Source: Artemisia argyi
Taxonomy: Eukaryota; Streptophyta; Magnoliopsida; Asterales; Asteraceae
Assembly (NCBI GenBank): GCA_030686995.1
Contig: CM060681.1
Location: 165,290,333-165,354,332, forward strand
Reading direction: 5' to 3'
Length of the DNA stretch: 64,000 bases
Within the stretch, counting starts at the first letter, position 1, and each line of letters opens with the position of its first letter. Below are positions 11,915 through 24,063 of this stretch, one piece after another. Position numbers and translations under genes: made by a program. The notes beneath the pieces were generated by a model that was not told the origin of the DNA, searched no databases, and saw only the letters and a program-made list of their open reading frames with translations.

Positions 11915-12340
11915 TTTTAGACGACGGCGGCGATTTTTCCGGCGATTTTTATGGTGATTGTGATGAAAGAGAATGTAGATCTGATAATAACGGCGGTTTT
12001 TATGGTGTGAATGATGGTGATTGAGTGAAACGACGACGGAAGTAGGTGTCCAGCGATGATTTTCCAGCGGTGATTATCCGGCGATGTTTACTTTTCCGGC
12101 GAAACTTTTCCGGCGGTGGTTTTATGAGAGAGAAAGTAGGTGCCGGTGTGTGTGTTTTTATGAGAGAGAAAGTAGGGTTTTGAATGAGATGAAGGAAGAT
12201 ATTTTTTCTTTTTATTGGTTAGAGGTAAAATTACTTATTTGTCCTTGTTTTGTATTTTCTGATTTGATCTCATCCGTAGGATTAAAAGAGGATGGATGGT
12301 TGGGATTGCTTGGTTTGTTCTTTAGAAAAATGGTAGATTG
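11915..12340. other. FRS 5' flank, CCGGCG-rich
   Basis: Upstream of the FRS start, repeated ttttccggcg-like words occur at about 11930-12120, then a direct repeat of tatgagagagaaagtagg (12124 and 12160). Plausible 5' UTR/promoter; the ORF at 12084-12365 is not convincing. Confidence 0.5.
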
Positions 12341-13268
12341 TCATGGATCTCACCTCAATTTTTGATAGTATATTGTTTTTGCCTACATATCTTTTTATGC
12401 TTAGTGCCTTTATTATTTTGTTTTTTCCGTTCTTTTTTTCCACTACTATTTTAAATTCTTATTTATGCATATCATATTTTAACTTGTTGGATAACTTACT
12501 AATTCAATTCTTTTTTATGCATATTTTATTTGGTTGTTAATTGTGAAATTTTAGCTAGTAGACCGAGTGTGTTTTCTTTGAGACTAATCCGATTTGACCT
12601 CATTAGAGTGAACCTAAACCCAACCAACCTGCCATACTGAAACCAATATATATAGCCAACAATAACTAATGTGGTAGCTTGGAGTTAAACGTTTTAGCTT
12701 AGCTGCACAATTACGTTTAACTTTTAATAACATTCCTAGTTTGCTACATAATAATTTCAAAACACAAATAGAAGGAATCAGTAAAATTACCCAAACCAGC
12801 TTAGTTTTGTGTATATGAGCAAAAGTCACCGGATCTAGTAACTCACTACAAGTAAAAGTGTTACCCACAAATATTATTCATGTTGTTGTGTGTGATTTTT
12901 TTTTTTTTTTTTAGTAATTCAATTCATTCATGAGTTTTTTATTTGGTTATTATAAGGTTTAAGATTTTTTTCTTTTTATTTTATTTTTTTAATAACAAAG
13001 ATTTTAAAAAAGAATGATACCATACACAAACTATTGTACAAGTTAAACGGTAAATTGAAACTTTAAGAAGCTTGGAAACAACTTTGATGGGTCCACCAAC
13101 ACAAAATACCCTATATCTACATAGGGAAATAAAAGTGTACCATTTTTGCAAGGAAGAATGAAAATTACACCATTTATGCAAAAAACTCGAGCCATGCCAC
13201 AGGCTGTTAGACCGTGTAATTGCATAAGTCTTGTATTAGGTAAATAACAATAGATGAAGGACCAAAGT
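12341..13268. other. Intergenic, nothing recognised
   Basis: AT-rich with T-runs near 12898 and 12970. Short ORFs on both strands show no family features. Confidence 0.5.
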
Positions 13269-13800
13269 TGTTAAATAGAAAGAGTATAACCGAAAGTTAG
13301 TTATGGCGGTTATGAAAGTTAGTTATTAGGTAGTTACTACCTCCGTCCCATAAAAACTGTCAAGTTTGACTTTTCAAAGTCAAACTGGTTAAACTTTGAC
13401 CTTATTTATTTTTTTGGTTATTATATAATACTTGATGTAAAATATATGAATAGATTGAGTTTTAAGTGTATTTTTCATTGGTATAATTTTTCATCAAATA
13501 TTATATAACACGTAAAAAATATTTACTGTCAAAGTTGAACCAGTTTGACTTTGAAAAGTCAAACTGGACAGTTTTTATGGGACGGAGGGAGTATTTTCTG
13601 TTAGGAACCGAATAGTTGTGTTGGTTGGTCATGCCCATTCGAACAGTCACAATGTTTGGGTTGCAACCTTTCGCAAACTATATATAGTCATTTACATGTA
13701 ATCTGTAAAGTGTGTCTCTTTGTAACAATATAACCACTGTTATATCGATTAATAAATGAATCATTTCTCTTGTCAATCTTGTGCAAATACGATCCTGGAA
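13269..13800 (+). repeat. Possible solo LTR / LTR remnant with MITE inside
   Basis: TGTTAAATAG start, a TATA box (actatatatagtc, about 13677), a poly(A)-like aataaatgaa and a following attggaacctgtga resemble a copia LTR plus primer site. No second LTR or internal domain is present. Could be unrelated AT-rich DNA. Confidence 0.35.
13337..13591. mobile_element. Stowaway-like MITE (255 bp)
   Basis: Terminal inverted repeats CTACCTCCGTCCC and GGGACGGAGGGAG, flanked by TA on both sides. Tc1/mariner-type non-autonomous element. It reads base-for-base the same as 51416-51670. Confidence 0.93.
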
Positions 13801-14129
13801 TTATCATTATTGGAACCTGTGAAAAATAACACAGGCGAGTTTGCAAAATGAAGACTTGAAATACCGGAACCTAAGCCCTACCAAGCTCATTTTTTTGCAG
13901 CCTAGTTTTGAATCTTCTATTCATCAGGAATGGCCCATGTATATGTAAAGAAACCATAGCTACACAATTTACATAAACTTTCAAAAAAGTCTGTTTAACA
14001 TGGAAAAAAATATGTGTCTAGATTGATAAACCACATATAATCACTAAACATTAATTGTCTACACGAATGAAGAATCTGGGACTAGAATAAAAAATCTTGA
14101 TCACTAATTATTTCTACTCTTCATTAGCA
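13592..14129. other. Laccase 3' flank
   Basis: LTR-like remnant to about 13800, then AT-rich sequence up to the laccase stop. No gene seen. Confidence 0.45.
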
Positions 14130-16809
14130 CTAACACGGAGGTAAATCTAATGGTGGAGCGCTTATCGATTGCAGTCTTCCAGGCCCATTCTCGACGAGAA
14201 AGCTCATAGCAAAACCCCATGTTAGATGTGAATCTATGTGACAATGCATTAACCAAACCCCTGTAATGAACCAGCTAATTTAAGAAAGATATATAAATAT
14301 ATAATGCAGATAGATTAATGTTGATGACAATTTATATCTGTTTAATTTATAGTCAAAATGTTATTATTGGCAAATCTAATGTTAATTTTGCTCTATTTTT
14401 ATCAAATTGGCAACAGGTTTTGAAAAGATAGCAACATATTTCATTCTTCCGTTGCTAGTTTTTCTTTTCGAATTTATGAACTTATTTTGTTGGGTAATTG
14501 CTGATTTTTGTATTACCTGGATTATCTGCAACAAATCGAATGACAGTCCATCCGCCAACAGGCACATTAACCGTGTTGCGTCTTGGTGGATCAATAAGGT
14601 TAAACATGGCAGTATCTGTTCCTGGATTAAAGTTGCCGAAACCTTGACCAACAATGTAGAAATGATATCCATGAAGATGAACTGGGTGATCTTCAGTTGA
14701 TACAATCGCCGTATCTTGTAACACTATCTGTACTTGAGAACCAAATTTTAGTTTATAAAGCTTAGTCCCAGGAACGGGCTGCCAAAGTGCACGCGAAACA
14801 TTTCCTGTATAATCGAATGGTGTTGGTGGGACAGGAGGGAAGTCTAACGTGAAAACATTTGGTATGTTCTGGTAGTAAGCTTGTAGCAATGAAGTGGTTT
14901 GTGGTAATTGAAATGATACGTTGTTCATACTAGCTGCAAATCGGGTGTTATTTGGGCCTTGACAAGTGGGTCCTGGGTTGCAGTTCACTAAACCTAATCC
15001 AATCGCGAAAAACAAGTCTTCCGTGATATCAAGTGGAACTGAGACATTGTCAGGGCTTTTTAACTGGGTTGTGAAAGCGGTAACAGTAGCTGAGTCATTG
15101 TAATTCGGTAAATTTGGTAATATTGGTTTGAATGATGTCCCAATTTGGCCACTACAAGGTGCATATTTGTATGCAAGGATGGCGGTTGTGGTGGTGTTGT
15201 CAAAAGGTGCATTTTGGGCACTTTCATATGCACGTGCTGCGACATAGTAATTTCCAGGGGCCTGGTCCGCTACGAGGATAACGTCTGTTGTTTGACCTGG
15301 GCCGAGCATTAGTGTTGTGGTTGTGAAGGGTTTGGTGTAGAGTGCATCCACTCCGACAACAGTAAGTTTGTGGTTGGCGATTGTGAAAAAGAGTTGTTGA
15401 GTGAGGGCTGAGTTGATTACCCTCATGAGAATTCTATCGCCACTTTCTACATAGAATTTCATTGTATCTGTACGTGCAGCAATATGGAGTATATTAGACT
15501 CATTAACGTGTTGTGCAGAAGACAGGATCTGCACATCCATAAGTGAAACTTTTTGTAGTTTAAAATAACAGAAAATAGAAAACAGTTCACAGTTTGCAAA
15601 GAAGTACTTATTTGTTAACATAATGCGTAAGATGATTTACTATACTGATGACAATGTATTAAGATTTTATATGCTTAAGATGAATATGTTACCTTTGTTC
15701 GAGCATCTATAGAGGTCGCCTGGTTGCCCGTTGATGGTAAGAGCATCAGAAATGTTTGGAGCTGCTCCAGAAAACATAGCTTGGTTTTGGATGTCGATAA
15801 TATCACGATTCCACCATTGGCCTAGTCATAGAAAGCACAAGCCTTAGCAAAGAACTTGTACTAGTGTATTCTGTACGCTCAAATATAGAAACATTCATTA
15901 AACAGTGAGAACGTAGCAAATGTACGGTCGTAACTTTCACCCTTGAAAAATTGTTAAGGCCTATCAGGTAATATAAGACATGTTAATATTATCTCTAAAA
16001 TGCATGTTTCAAGTAAAAAAGCTGCGAATATCATATCTAGCACGCATGCTTATGTCCTACTTCGCTTACCAAGCAAGATCATATCTAGCATGTTTATTTC
16101 CTACTTCGCTTACCAAGCGAGATCATATCTAGCATGCATGCTTATTTCCTACTTCTCTTACCAAGAAGAATCGGGATTTCTAGTTTAGGCGGCTCAAAAG
16201 GATAAGTAGATCCGATTCTTGGATATATCACAAGAGCTCCATAGACTGTGGCTCTAAGCCATCGACTATGAGCATGCCACCATAGCGTCCCCTCCTGGTT
16301 AATTATGGTGAACCGGTACGTATAACTGGCTCCTGGTTGAATCGAACACTGGGTAATACTATCTGGACCATCCGCCCATGGTGTCCCAAGCTGAAGTATC
16401 CCATGCCTAATAGATAAATGATTTCCTTTATAATGTGTTACGAAAAAAACACCATTAACACCCTAAAAAGAAGTATTCACTCACCAATGGATTGTTATAT
16501 TGTAGCGAGCATTATTCAAGACATTGACTACAAGTGTGTCTCCATCCCAGACCTCTAATGTTGGGCCCGGAAACTGGCCGTTAACTGTGATAATATTGTT
16601 CGTTCTACAAAGTCTCTTCACAGGTGTTTCTTGAACCTGTTTTTACAACGAAACTAATGAAATCTTCATAGAGTTATTATAAGATCGTCACAAAAGAAAA
16701 GAAGAAGATTACTTACAACAAAATCATGAAACTGAGTATTCGCAAACGTAGTTGAAGATAAAACAAAATGAATACTGATAATTAGGAGCACTATGAAGAA
16801 TGCATTCAT
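14130..16809 (-). CDS. Laccase (multicopper oxidase), six exons, intact
   Basis: Exons 16717-16809, 16485-16636, 16162-16406, 15693-15821, 14517-15467 and 14130-14260 have canonical GT/AG borders and compatible phases, giving 566 residues, normal for plant laccases. A signal peptide ([19 protein letters not shown]) directs it to the apoplast. Copper ligands are all present: IHWHG across the exon 2/3 border, [17 protein letters not shown] and the type-1 [11 protein letters not shown] motif. Laccases oxidise phenolics with reduction of O2 to water, in lignin or flavonoid polymerisation. I would place it near the LAC14/LAC15 group, with low certainty. The region matching the usual miR397 site has several mismatches, so miR397 control is doubtful. 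The two laccase pseudogenes further right are distant relatives. Confidence 0.95.
16035..16165 (-). repeat. Triplicated exon 3 splice-donor segment
   Basis: Three direct copies of a roughly 50-bp segment containing cctacttcgcttaccaag, the last being the real donor (ctcttaccaagaag). Each copy recreates a GTAAGC/GTAAGA donor on the gene strand, so intron 3 has two extra potential donors downstream of the true one. Confidence 0.8.
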
Positions 16810-17564
16810 TGTTTTCCAAACATGTAGCAAGCCTTCATAAATAGTGAGTGTTTGAGATTGCTTTTTTAATATAAATTGCTTATCAGGAGTTGATATTTTT
16901 TCAAAGACGAAAAAACAATTTCGAGTATTTGGATCAATAAAAGTATAGGTTGATTTTAAAGTGAAAAATATCGATCAGTTTGGCATACGTTTATCTAAAA
17001 CTGCTGGCTTATTAAGCATATAAGGAGTTCTAGATAAACAACCCAAAACATCCCTTGATGCAGTTGAATTAACACAAAACAGTAACTTGTAGAAAATGAT
17101 CCAACTAGAACGAATTTGGTGCACCCACTGTATCACTCAGGTCAAAAAAATAGTAGCATATTCTAGATCTTACATAGTCTAAACAACCTTAACTAACTTC
17201 AACTTTATCTTATTTAAACCCCAAGTAGTATATATGTAAAGGCTACATTATATTGTCTATTTTATAAGCAGTTATATTTATTTTTATTAAGTTATGTGGT
17301 AAATCAATCTTTGAATTAAGTTATAGACATATCATTGCACTTAATTCTTTGTTTAAAAAATAAAAGTGACAGAATCTAGTGAAACTATATCTGATCAAGT
17401 TTCTAGAGATTTTTTAAAGAGTAGTTTAATGTATTATATCTTACTAATATTGGTCAGTACGTCTACTCCAACACTATATTATGCAAGTATAGGTCTTTAC
17501 CAACGTCACCTGTACCTGGACACCTTTAGCGAATGATTTTGACCTTTACTAACACGCTTTGATG
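16810..17564 (-). other. Laccase upstream region
   Basis: 755 bp of AT-rich DNA between the laccase start and the CACTA element, probably the promoter. No motif assigned with confidence. Confidence 0.45.
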
Positions 17565-17583
17565 CACTACAACAAATTTGTCA

Positions 17584-17935
17584 TTTGTACACACTTTTTT
17601 CTTCACACTTTATAAACTGTGAACTTTATTTTCAGGATATTCACACTTATAAGTGTGTAAAAATTATTCGCACTTATAAGTGTGATAAGCATCAAGCGTA
17701 AAAAAAAACTTCGCATTCTTAGTTGTATGAAAAAAAGCTCACACTTAAGTGTGTGAAGTTATTTAAGTATAATGTCTTCACACTTTGAAGTGTGAAGAAA
17801 TATAGGAATACTTCGCACTTTTAAATGTGATGGAAGTGTCATTTATTGTCACGCTATAAAATGTGAACAAATATAGTTTCATAAATTTTCTTGTAATAAC
17901 TTCACACATATCAAAAGTGTGAGGTTTTTATTTAT
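17584..17935. repeat. CACTA left subterminal repeats
   Basis: About ten copies of TTCACACTTATAAGTGTGAA-like partial palindromes in both orientations. Confidence 0.88.
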
Positions 17936-18668
17936 AAAATGTATAACAAAAAAGTTACAAACATATAAATGAATAAAAAATCCATTACTCCCTCATTCTC
18001 TATATATAACATGGGGCGATGGGCGGTGCATGCTACCCTCCCATTGGTCTTCATACACTAAAATAATATTATTTGTGGTAAGCCCATGTCTATCAGCCTG
18101 TAACTTGGAAAACACTTGGCCTTTCAGGCCCAAAAATAGACCAGAGCCCCATCCGAACTTATCCCATATTACTTCGTACAACGGAACGTTTTCTCATACT
18201 TTCTTGCGTTTCTTCCAGAAGTAGTCCGACCTTTCTTACACTCACCAACAACGAGGTAGGTAACACCTGCAGATCTGGTGTACATTAATTTACTGAAAAA
18301 AAAAATTTTGCCTATTAATTTTGCTACCCTTGCTTGATTGTGGTTGTTGTTTCTGATGTTGCATGCTATTTGTGAAGAGCTTGTGTTGGTAACCACTAGA
18401 CTTAACATACACATTTGCTGTCTGTCTTTGGTGCATGTTTGTGTGGATCATGATTGTATGTGCATAGGTTGTTAACCACTTTATAGGACGCATGTAATTT
18501 TCTTGGTTCTCTCTTGTGTCTTTTACTTTAAGATGTTACTGACTCTTTCCTTTGGTGCATATGTAATGGCCGTTAAAAGTGTTTCCCATAAACATTATAT
18601 CCTGTTGTATTGCTTTTCCGTTTCCTGTCTGTTTCGGTTGTCTACACATACGTGTTTTTTTTATCAAT

Positions 18669-19305
18669 ATGAAAACCAAAAACAAAGCCAAACGTAAGCC
18701 TCTGACCGACCCACTTCTTGCGGCCAACCAACCGGTTTCTTCTTGCGACGTCGGCCAATGCGTTCCTTTCGCGGCCGCCAATGCCGATACAAGTGCTACG
18801 TTAGACCATCCTCAGCTAGTGGAGTTAGCACCAGTGAGAGGTTTGTCCTTTCTTTAAACGGTATTTTATTCTCCATGTACATGTTTCTTACATATCCATT
18901 TCCTTTTTGTGTTCATGGTAAATGTAGATGTGAATGGTGGACGTTGCTCTGGTGCTAACGATCATGAAGGTCGTCGGAGCGACAATGAACAGTTACCTGT
19001 TTTCGTTACAGCTGTACCTGCTGTCAATCATAATCCGTCTCCTCAGGAAGCTGTTGACGAACACATAGAATGTCGTCACTCTCACAAACGGCAACGTCTT
19101 CCATCAGTTGCATCTGAAGGTGACTCACGTTGGTTTACATTCTGTTGTCGTTAGTAGGTGTAGTCACTTAATGTTGCTAACCGGTGCATGTGTCTTCTTT
19201 GCATAGTTGTTTCTGCAACTTTTCCGGAGCGTTCAACCAGAAAACGAACACCAGGTCATCAACAAGGTTGGCCGTACACCGATGATCCTTTGTGGGTACG
19301 TAAAG
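18669..19305 (+). CDS. Helitron-borne three-exon coding segment, function unknown
   Basis: Three exons with compatible phase-1 junctions and GT/AG borders: 18669-18840 (starts MKTKNKAKRKPLTDPLL), 18928-19119 (basic HSHKRQRLP near its end) and 19207-19305 (ERSTRKRTPGHQQGW, DDPLWV). GC content rises in the exons against AT-rich introns. The first exon has a diverged twin of identical length at 19913-20084. The product is basic with possible nuclear-localisation clusters; I do not recognise a domain. It may be the N-terminus of a Helitron-encoded protein or a captured gene fragment; a fourth exon was not found. Confidence 0.55.
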
Positions 19306-19912
19306 GTAGCTCTCCCACCATTTGTTTTCATAGTATACTGTTGTCATACGGCCGTGTTTCTGATACACATTTTATTTGCTGCTAAAAAATGAAGGTGCCT
19401 TGCTACTACTTAGTTTAACGAAACGTTTCTTCATATACCGCTGACCTTCTTCAAGAAGCAACCCAGTGTTTCTTGCGCGCACCAACATCGAGGTAGGCAA
19501 CACCGCAGATCTGGGTTCCAATAATTTTGCGGAAGCCATTTTCTTCTTATTTTTGCTACCAGTTTATAGTCGGCTTTTCCCATGTTGCATGTCGTTCGTC
19601 ACCTGATATCCCAACAAAAAAAAAAAAAAAAAAAAAAAAAAATTGGTTACATACCTTCTATGTTGTCTTACTGCATGCTTATGTGATTGTTGTAATTTCT
19701 ATCTACACAGGTTGTTGGTTAGTTTATAGGTTGCATGTCACTGTATTTAATGTTTATTGTCTTTCTTACACTGTCAAATGTTGCTAACTGTTTCCTTTTG
19801 GTGCTACGTCAAAGCCTTTGAAATACTTTGCCATAACCTTTATATCCCTTTGTGTTACTTTTGTCTCTTCTTTTTTGTGTGCCTGTATATACATGTGTAT
19901 CTTTTTTCAAAT

Positions 19913-20084
19913 ATGAAAACCAAAAACAAAAGTACAAGTAATCGTGCATGCCGTCCGTTTTCAGTGCCGGACCCGGTTTCGTCGGACGGTACTGCGAATG
20001 ACGGTTTCGATAATGCTTCGACTGCCAAAGACCAAGCTGGTAGCAACCAACAAAAGCTGTTCGTTGACTTAACAACAAGCAAAT
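19913..20084 (+). CDS. Duplicated first exon (MKTKNK copy 2)
   Basis: 57 codons plus one base, starting MKTKNKSTSNRACRPFSV, followed by a GTGAGC donor. Same length, same phase and same first six residues as the exon at 18669-18840, but strongly diverged after that. No downstream exon before the Helitron end. Confidence 0.5.
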
Positions 20085-20369
20085 GTGAGCTGTATTTTTT
20101 GTTCCTATGATACTTTATGTAGCTAATATAATGTACAAAGAAGGATGATCTGTAGTATGCACATTAAGTAGATGTAAGTCGTACGAAGGTAAAGTGCTAT
20201 ACGCACATAAGCTTTCGTAAATGCAGCCTACATACCAATGTAGAAGCATGCATACTTTTGTATTGCAGCTGCTGTCACAAATGCATAATTTTGTATCAAT
20301 CAGTTGAACTAATATAACGACAGCTTTTAACAAACCTGTCATATCACAATGGAACCTTCTGTGAATGCC

Positions 20370-20401
20370 CCCGCCGCAACGCGGCGGGTTACCGCCACTC
20401 G
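20370..20401 (+). terminator. Helitron 3' hairpin and terminus
   Basis: CCCGCCGC-AAC-GCGGCGGG stem-loop, then ttaccgccaCTCG. The hairpin is the replication-termination signal of Helitrons. Confidence 0.78.
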
Positions 20402-23400
20402 TTTCATAAATATCTCAAATAAAAAATGAAACCCTAGCAGACGATCGTAGGCATCGCACCGCCATTGCATAGCCGTCATCATCGTCAAGATCACCATCTT
20501 CATCACCGTCGCGACGTCGAGATCACCGTCGTCACGCCGTCACCTTCACCGTCGTCACGCCGTCACCTTCACCGTCGTTACACCGTCACCCTCACCCTCA
20601 CAACCACCGCCATCGTCTCCGTTTCAGAGACGTCTGTAAGGTTAATTTCTGATTTACCATTTGTACAAACTCTTGATTTGTTGATTGAGTACTAATTTTA
20701 GGGTTTGAAAATCTAATTATTTTATTGATGTATGTATTTTTGGCAATGAGCTTTTAGGAGCGTTTAGTGTTTACTAGCATTTAGCTTTTAGAGTTAAAAA
20801 TCTATTTACAACAAAATTTGATAGCATTTAGCATTTAGTGATTTGAATATCATTTTACGAAATTTGGATTGTGTGTCTCTGTAGTTTTAGAAGTTTGTTT
20901 TTGTAGTGTGTTTTCAACTAATTACACGTAGAATGGGTATGTGAATGTAGTTAGTATTTAGTTCGTAGCTAGCTTTGTGATACCAATGGGTAATATTACT
21001 TTTAATATTTGGTTCAGGATATACGGTTGTGCATTCCAACTGTTACACTGTCTCGAGGCTCCTTATATTCTTAAGTATTCTTTGAATTTGTAGGAGAGTT
21101 TAAGAACGTTGATGCTGGTTTTACTGTTTTCCTATAGAGATATGCTTATTCATAGACTACAAACTTATTTAGAGATATGCTTTCTCTATTGCAAGTACCG
21201 GTTACAGTTAGGAGATGGTAATTTCGAGCCACTTATCTATAAATGGGTCAATTTGGGATAAGTTCAATCTCTAACGGATCAAATGGCTAAACTTTAAAAC
21301 TAGTTAAAAAGGGAAATGGTTGAAAGTCACCTAAAAGTTAGTCTTGGAATAACATAATCTTTGTAATCACATTTGCCGCACTGTTTTAAAACGTGTTTTT
21401 GTATCATCCTGAACCGTGCAAAGAGTATTACCCCTTTTGACCCGTTAATTAACTTGCCCAATAGGGTAAACCGCTTTGATCAGTTTTCTTTTTAGAAACT
21501 CTTATGACTCTACTTGAGGAGTTTAGCAATTGGAATTAAAGTTATACATGAATCCCCCACCTACATACAAAGGGGCCTTTCAAAGTGGTTAGGTGTTGTA
21601 TGATGTCAGAATTGATTATATTGCTGATTTTATGGTGGTTTCTCGTCCTTGAATGTTTTACTGTTGCGGAATAAGCTTTAGGTGACATTTCGGTTTTTGT
21701 GCAGATTAGGTTTAGTGCTCCACAAGCTTGTGGGAAGACTACACTGGTCTTCACTCTAGAGTATCATTTCCAAACTTCATGGAGGTAATGTACAGAGTAA
21801 CGACGTACTGTTGTAGAATGATGTGTGGTCATTAATTCATAATAATTTTGTGAAACTTTAACATTTCTTACTTTGGTTTATTAATTCGTAATAATTTTTT
21901 GCAGTTAAGGTCATTATGACCTAGGATTGGATACTTTGACATTCTTAGTTGTTACTGTTTTAGTGGTTCCCCCGCCTTCAAGTTCGTCAAAGCTAGCCCT
22001 GTGAGTCTAACTTCAAACTCTTTCTCATATCACGGGATTTTCTATACATAGAGTGACGGGATGTGTTCGTATGTAGGAGCCCCTAGACCACGAATAATAT
22101 CTATCGTTACATTTCAGTGCCTGTTAGAATAACTTATAAGCTACTAATTTCACATCTCATGCAGCCATGCTACATCTGAAACATCAAAATGCATATCAAC
22201 TTGCCATCTAATCTACTATCATCTAAAATTACCAAATAGCGTTTAGGCTAGCATATCGACACTCTTGTGCTCCCAACTCTTTCATCATAGCCTGTTTTTG
22301 TTACTATCCAAATTCAAAACAAGTATATATATACTGCAATAACTACCTATAACCCGTTTAAACCATCTGAATAATCAAGATACACATATCATGGGCATCC
22401 CATTGTAAACATTTTCTTATACGTGAAGCATTTAGTTTAGTCGTTTTCTTAATAATGGGTCATGGGTTACAATAGGGTTACAATCTAATGGGTCAAATGG
22501 GTCACAAGTCGAAATGGGTCAAATAGGAACACATGTCAAACGGATTGTGGTTCAACTGGTTCGGGCTGGGTCAAGAGTTGGATTTTCTTATGGTCTAATT
22601 CTGCTTTTTGATGCTTCCATGTTCTGAACACTAATATTTGTACAATTTGAAATCTTATCGTTACTGATATGATATACAGATATACAGTTTGAAGAATTCA
22701 TGTTCTTGTGTTATGGTGGTTATTTTGGGTCTCTTCTTTACTAGAAATTATCGCAGTTTGTGTAGCTTGGTTATCTTTAGAGTTCTTAGCTTACAAGAAA
22801 TTAGAAGCAAGAGTTAAAGCTTCAGTCCCCATGTGTTTAACTGGAAATAAAACTCAAGGCACATAATCTATCATAGTAGCATTACAAAGAACTAGCCTAT
22901 TAAGCACTTTCGTGTTACTCGTTATACATTTATCAGATTAGGAAACTATACCTAAACCTGGATTTTGGATAAATTTCAAAAGTTCCAGCTGAAGTGGTAG
23001 AAATATGGATCCATTTATACAGGTTGTTAAAGTTGCACTTAAAGATTAACACCAAGATTCCTTGCCTTCTCTGTAGCGTAGCTGCGTAGGTCATCTATTT
23101 CAATTGTATATATGCTGTTATACGAACACATTTTTCTAATATGCTCTATCTGCAATTTATTTGACAGATGATGTTGCAGAACTTGTAAAGACTAGTACGA
23201 GATGAGGTTTCAGAACTTGTAACTTGTTGCAGAAATTTTCTTGTTCTTTTTTATTGATTTGGATTAGAAATAACTACTGATCAATATTATTCTCATGGAT
23301 AGGAAATAGGTACAAGTTTTATTTCTAATAATACAAGCTAAACATGTATAGCTGGTGTGATCTAATAAATTTGGCTTATGTATGTCTAAAAGTGTACATC

Positions 23401-23500
23401 TCTTTTCACTGTGATATGTATTTTTTGTATCTCATAAATTGTAAAACACTGTATTGTGATCATTATGTATAAATTTATATAAAATATTCATTTATTTAAA
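20402..23500. other. CACTA interior, possible captured gene fragment
   Basis: Begins with a CG-rich stretch of imperfect accgtcgtcacgccgtcacc repeats (20465-20640) that looks like a 5' UTR/first exon ending at a possible donor (gtctgtaag). The rest is AT-rich with intron-like aatgggtca words. No recognisable protein. Confidence 0.45.
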
Positions 23501-23517
23501 AAAACACACACATCTAA

Positions 23518-23830
23518 TGTTGTTCACATTTAAAAGTGCGAAGAATTAAAAGTTCACACTTAAAAGTGTCAAGAATTGTTTCAAATCCTCACACTTAAAA
23601 GTGTGAAGAAATATAAGTTCACACTCAAAAGTGTGATGAATATTATCACACTTGAAAGTGTGAAGAATTGTTTCAAAATCTTCACACTTGAAAGTGTGAA
23701 ATTTTTTTAAATCTTCACACTTGTAAGTGTGAAATTATTTGCTACACCAATATGGTTCACACACAAGCTAAGTGTGAACTTTTTAACTCCACACACTTTA
23801 AAGTGTGAAAATATGGTTTAATAAGTGTGA
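23518..23830. repeat. CACTA right subterminal repeats
   Basis: About a dozen CACACTT-AAAAGTGTGAAG words in both orientations, matching the left array. Confidence 0.88.
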
Positions 23831-24063
23831 AAAGTTAACTATTTTCTTGTAGTGAAAGCTTCAATATGCAACGGGAAAAAAATGACAAGAAATAAGTAAA
23901 TTAATGTATAACCAGCTTTAATAGAATCTTTAATCAAATATATGCATATTGCCTTGTTACTCGTTAGGCAGAAATTACACACTATTAGGCATCTACATAC
24001 ATCTATTAAGACACTACATATCGATACTACATAATAAAGTATTTGAGACCAATTAAAAACGAA

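Larger units (their letters stand above)
18230..20110 (+). repeat. Diverged tandem duplication inside the Helitron
   Basis: Matches recur about 1.2 kb apart: ccaacaacgaggtaggtaac / ccaacatcgaggtaggcaac, ctttcctttggtgc / gtttccttttggtgc, and the MKTKNK exon. A 26-A run lies at about 19615-19640. Confidence 0.7.
17997..20401 (+). mobile_element. Helitron, non-autonomous, nested in the CACTA element
   Basis: Starts TCTCTATATATAACATGG, a typical plant Helitron 5' end, and finishes with a perfect 8-bp GC hairpin (20370-20388) ten bases before CTCG followed by T, a one-base variant of the CTRR end. No Rep/helicase domain is visible. It carries an exon set and a partial internal duplication. Confidence 0.72.
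17565..23854. mobile_element. CACTA (En/Spm) transposon, non-autonomous, about 6.3 kb
   Basis: Left end CACTACAACAAATTTGTC, right end (reverse complement) CACTACAAGAAAATAG. Both ends carry dense subterminal repeats of the CACACTT-AAGTGTG type, which in this superfamily bind the transposase. I find no transposase. Flanking triplets (atg left, aaa right) do not match, so the target duplication has decayed or one end has been rearranged. A Helitron is nested inside. Confidence 0.85.

Noticed and set aside
12084..12365. 93-codon plus-strand ORF upstream of the FRS gene
   Set aside because: Overlaps the CCGGCG-rich 5' flank repeats and has no recognisable domain.
18669..19305. Helitron Rep/helicase domain
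   Set aside because: No HUH or helicase motif can be read; exons are left as unknown.
20465..20695. His/Arg-rich protein gene
   Set aside because: Imperfect accgtcgtcacc repeats in a probable 5' UTR; a different frame would be equally open.
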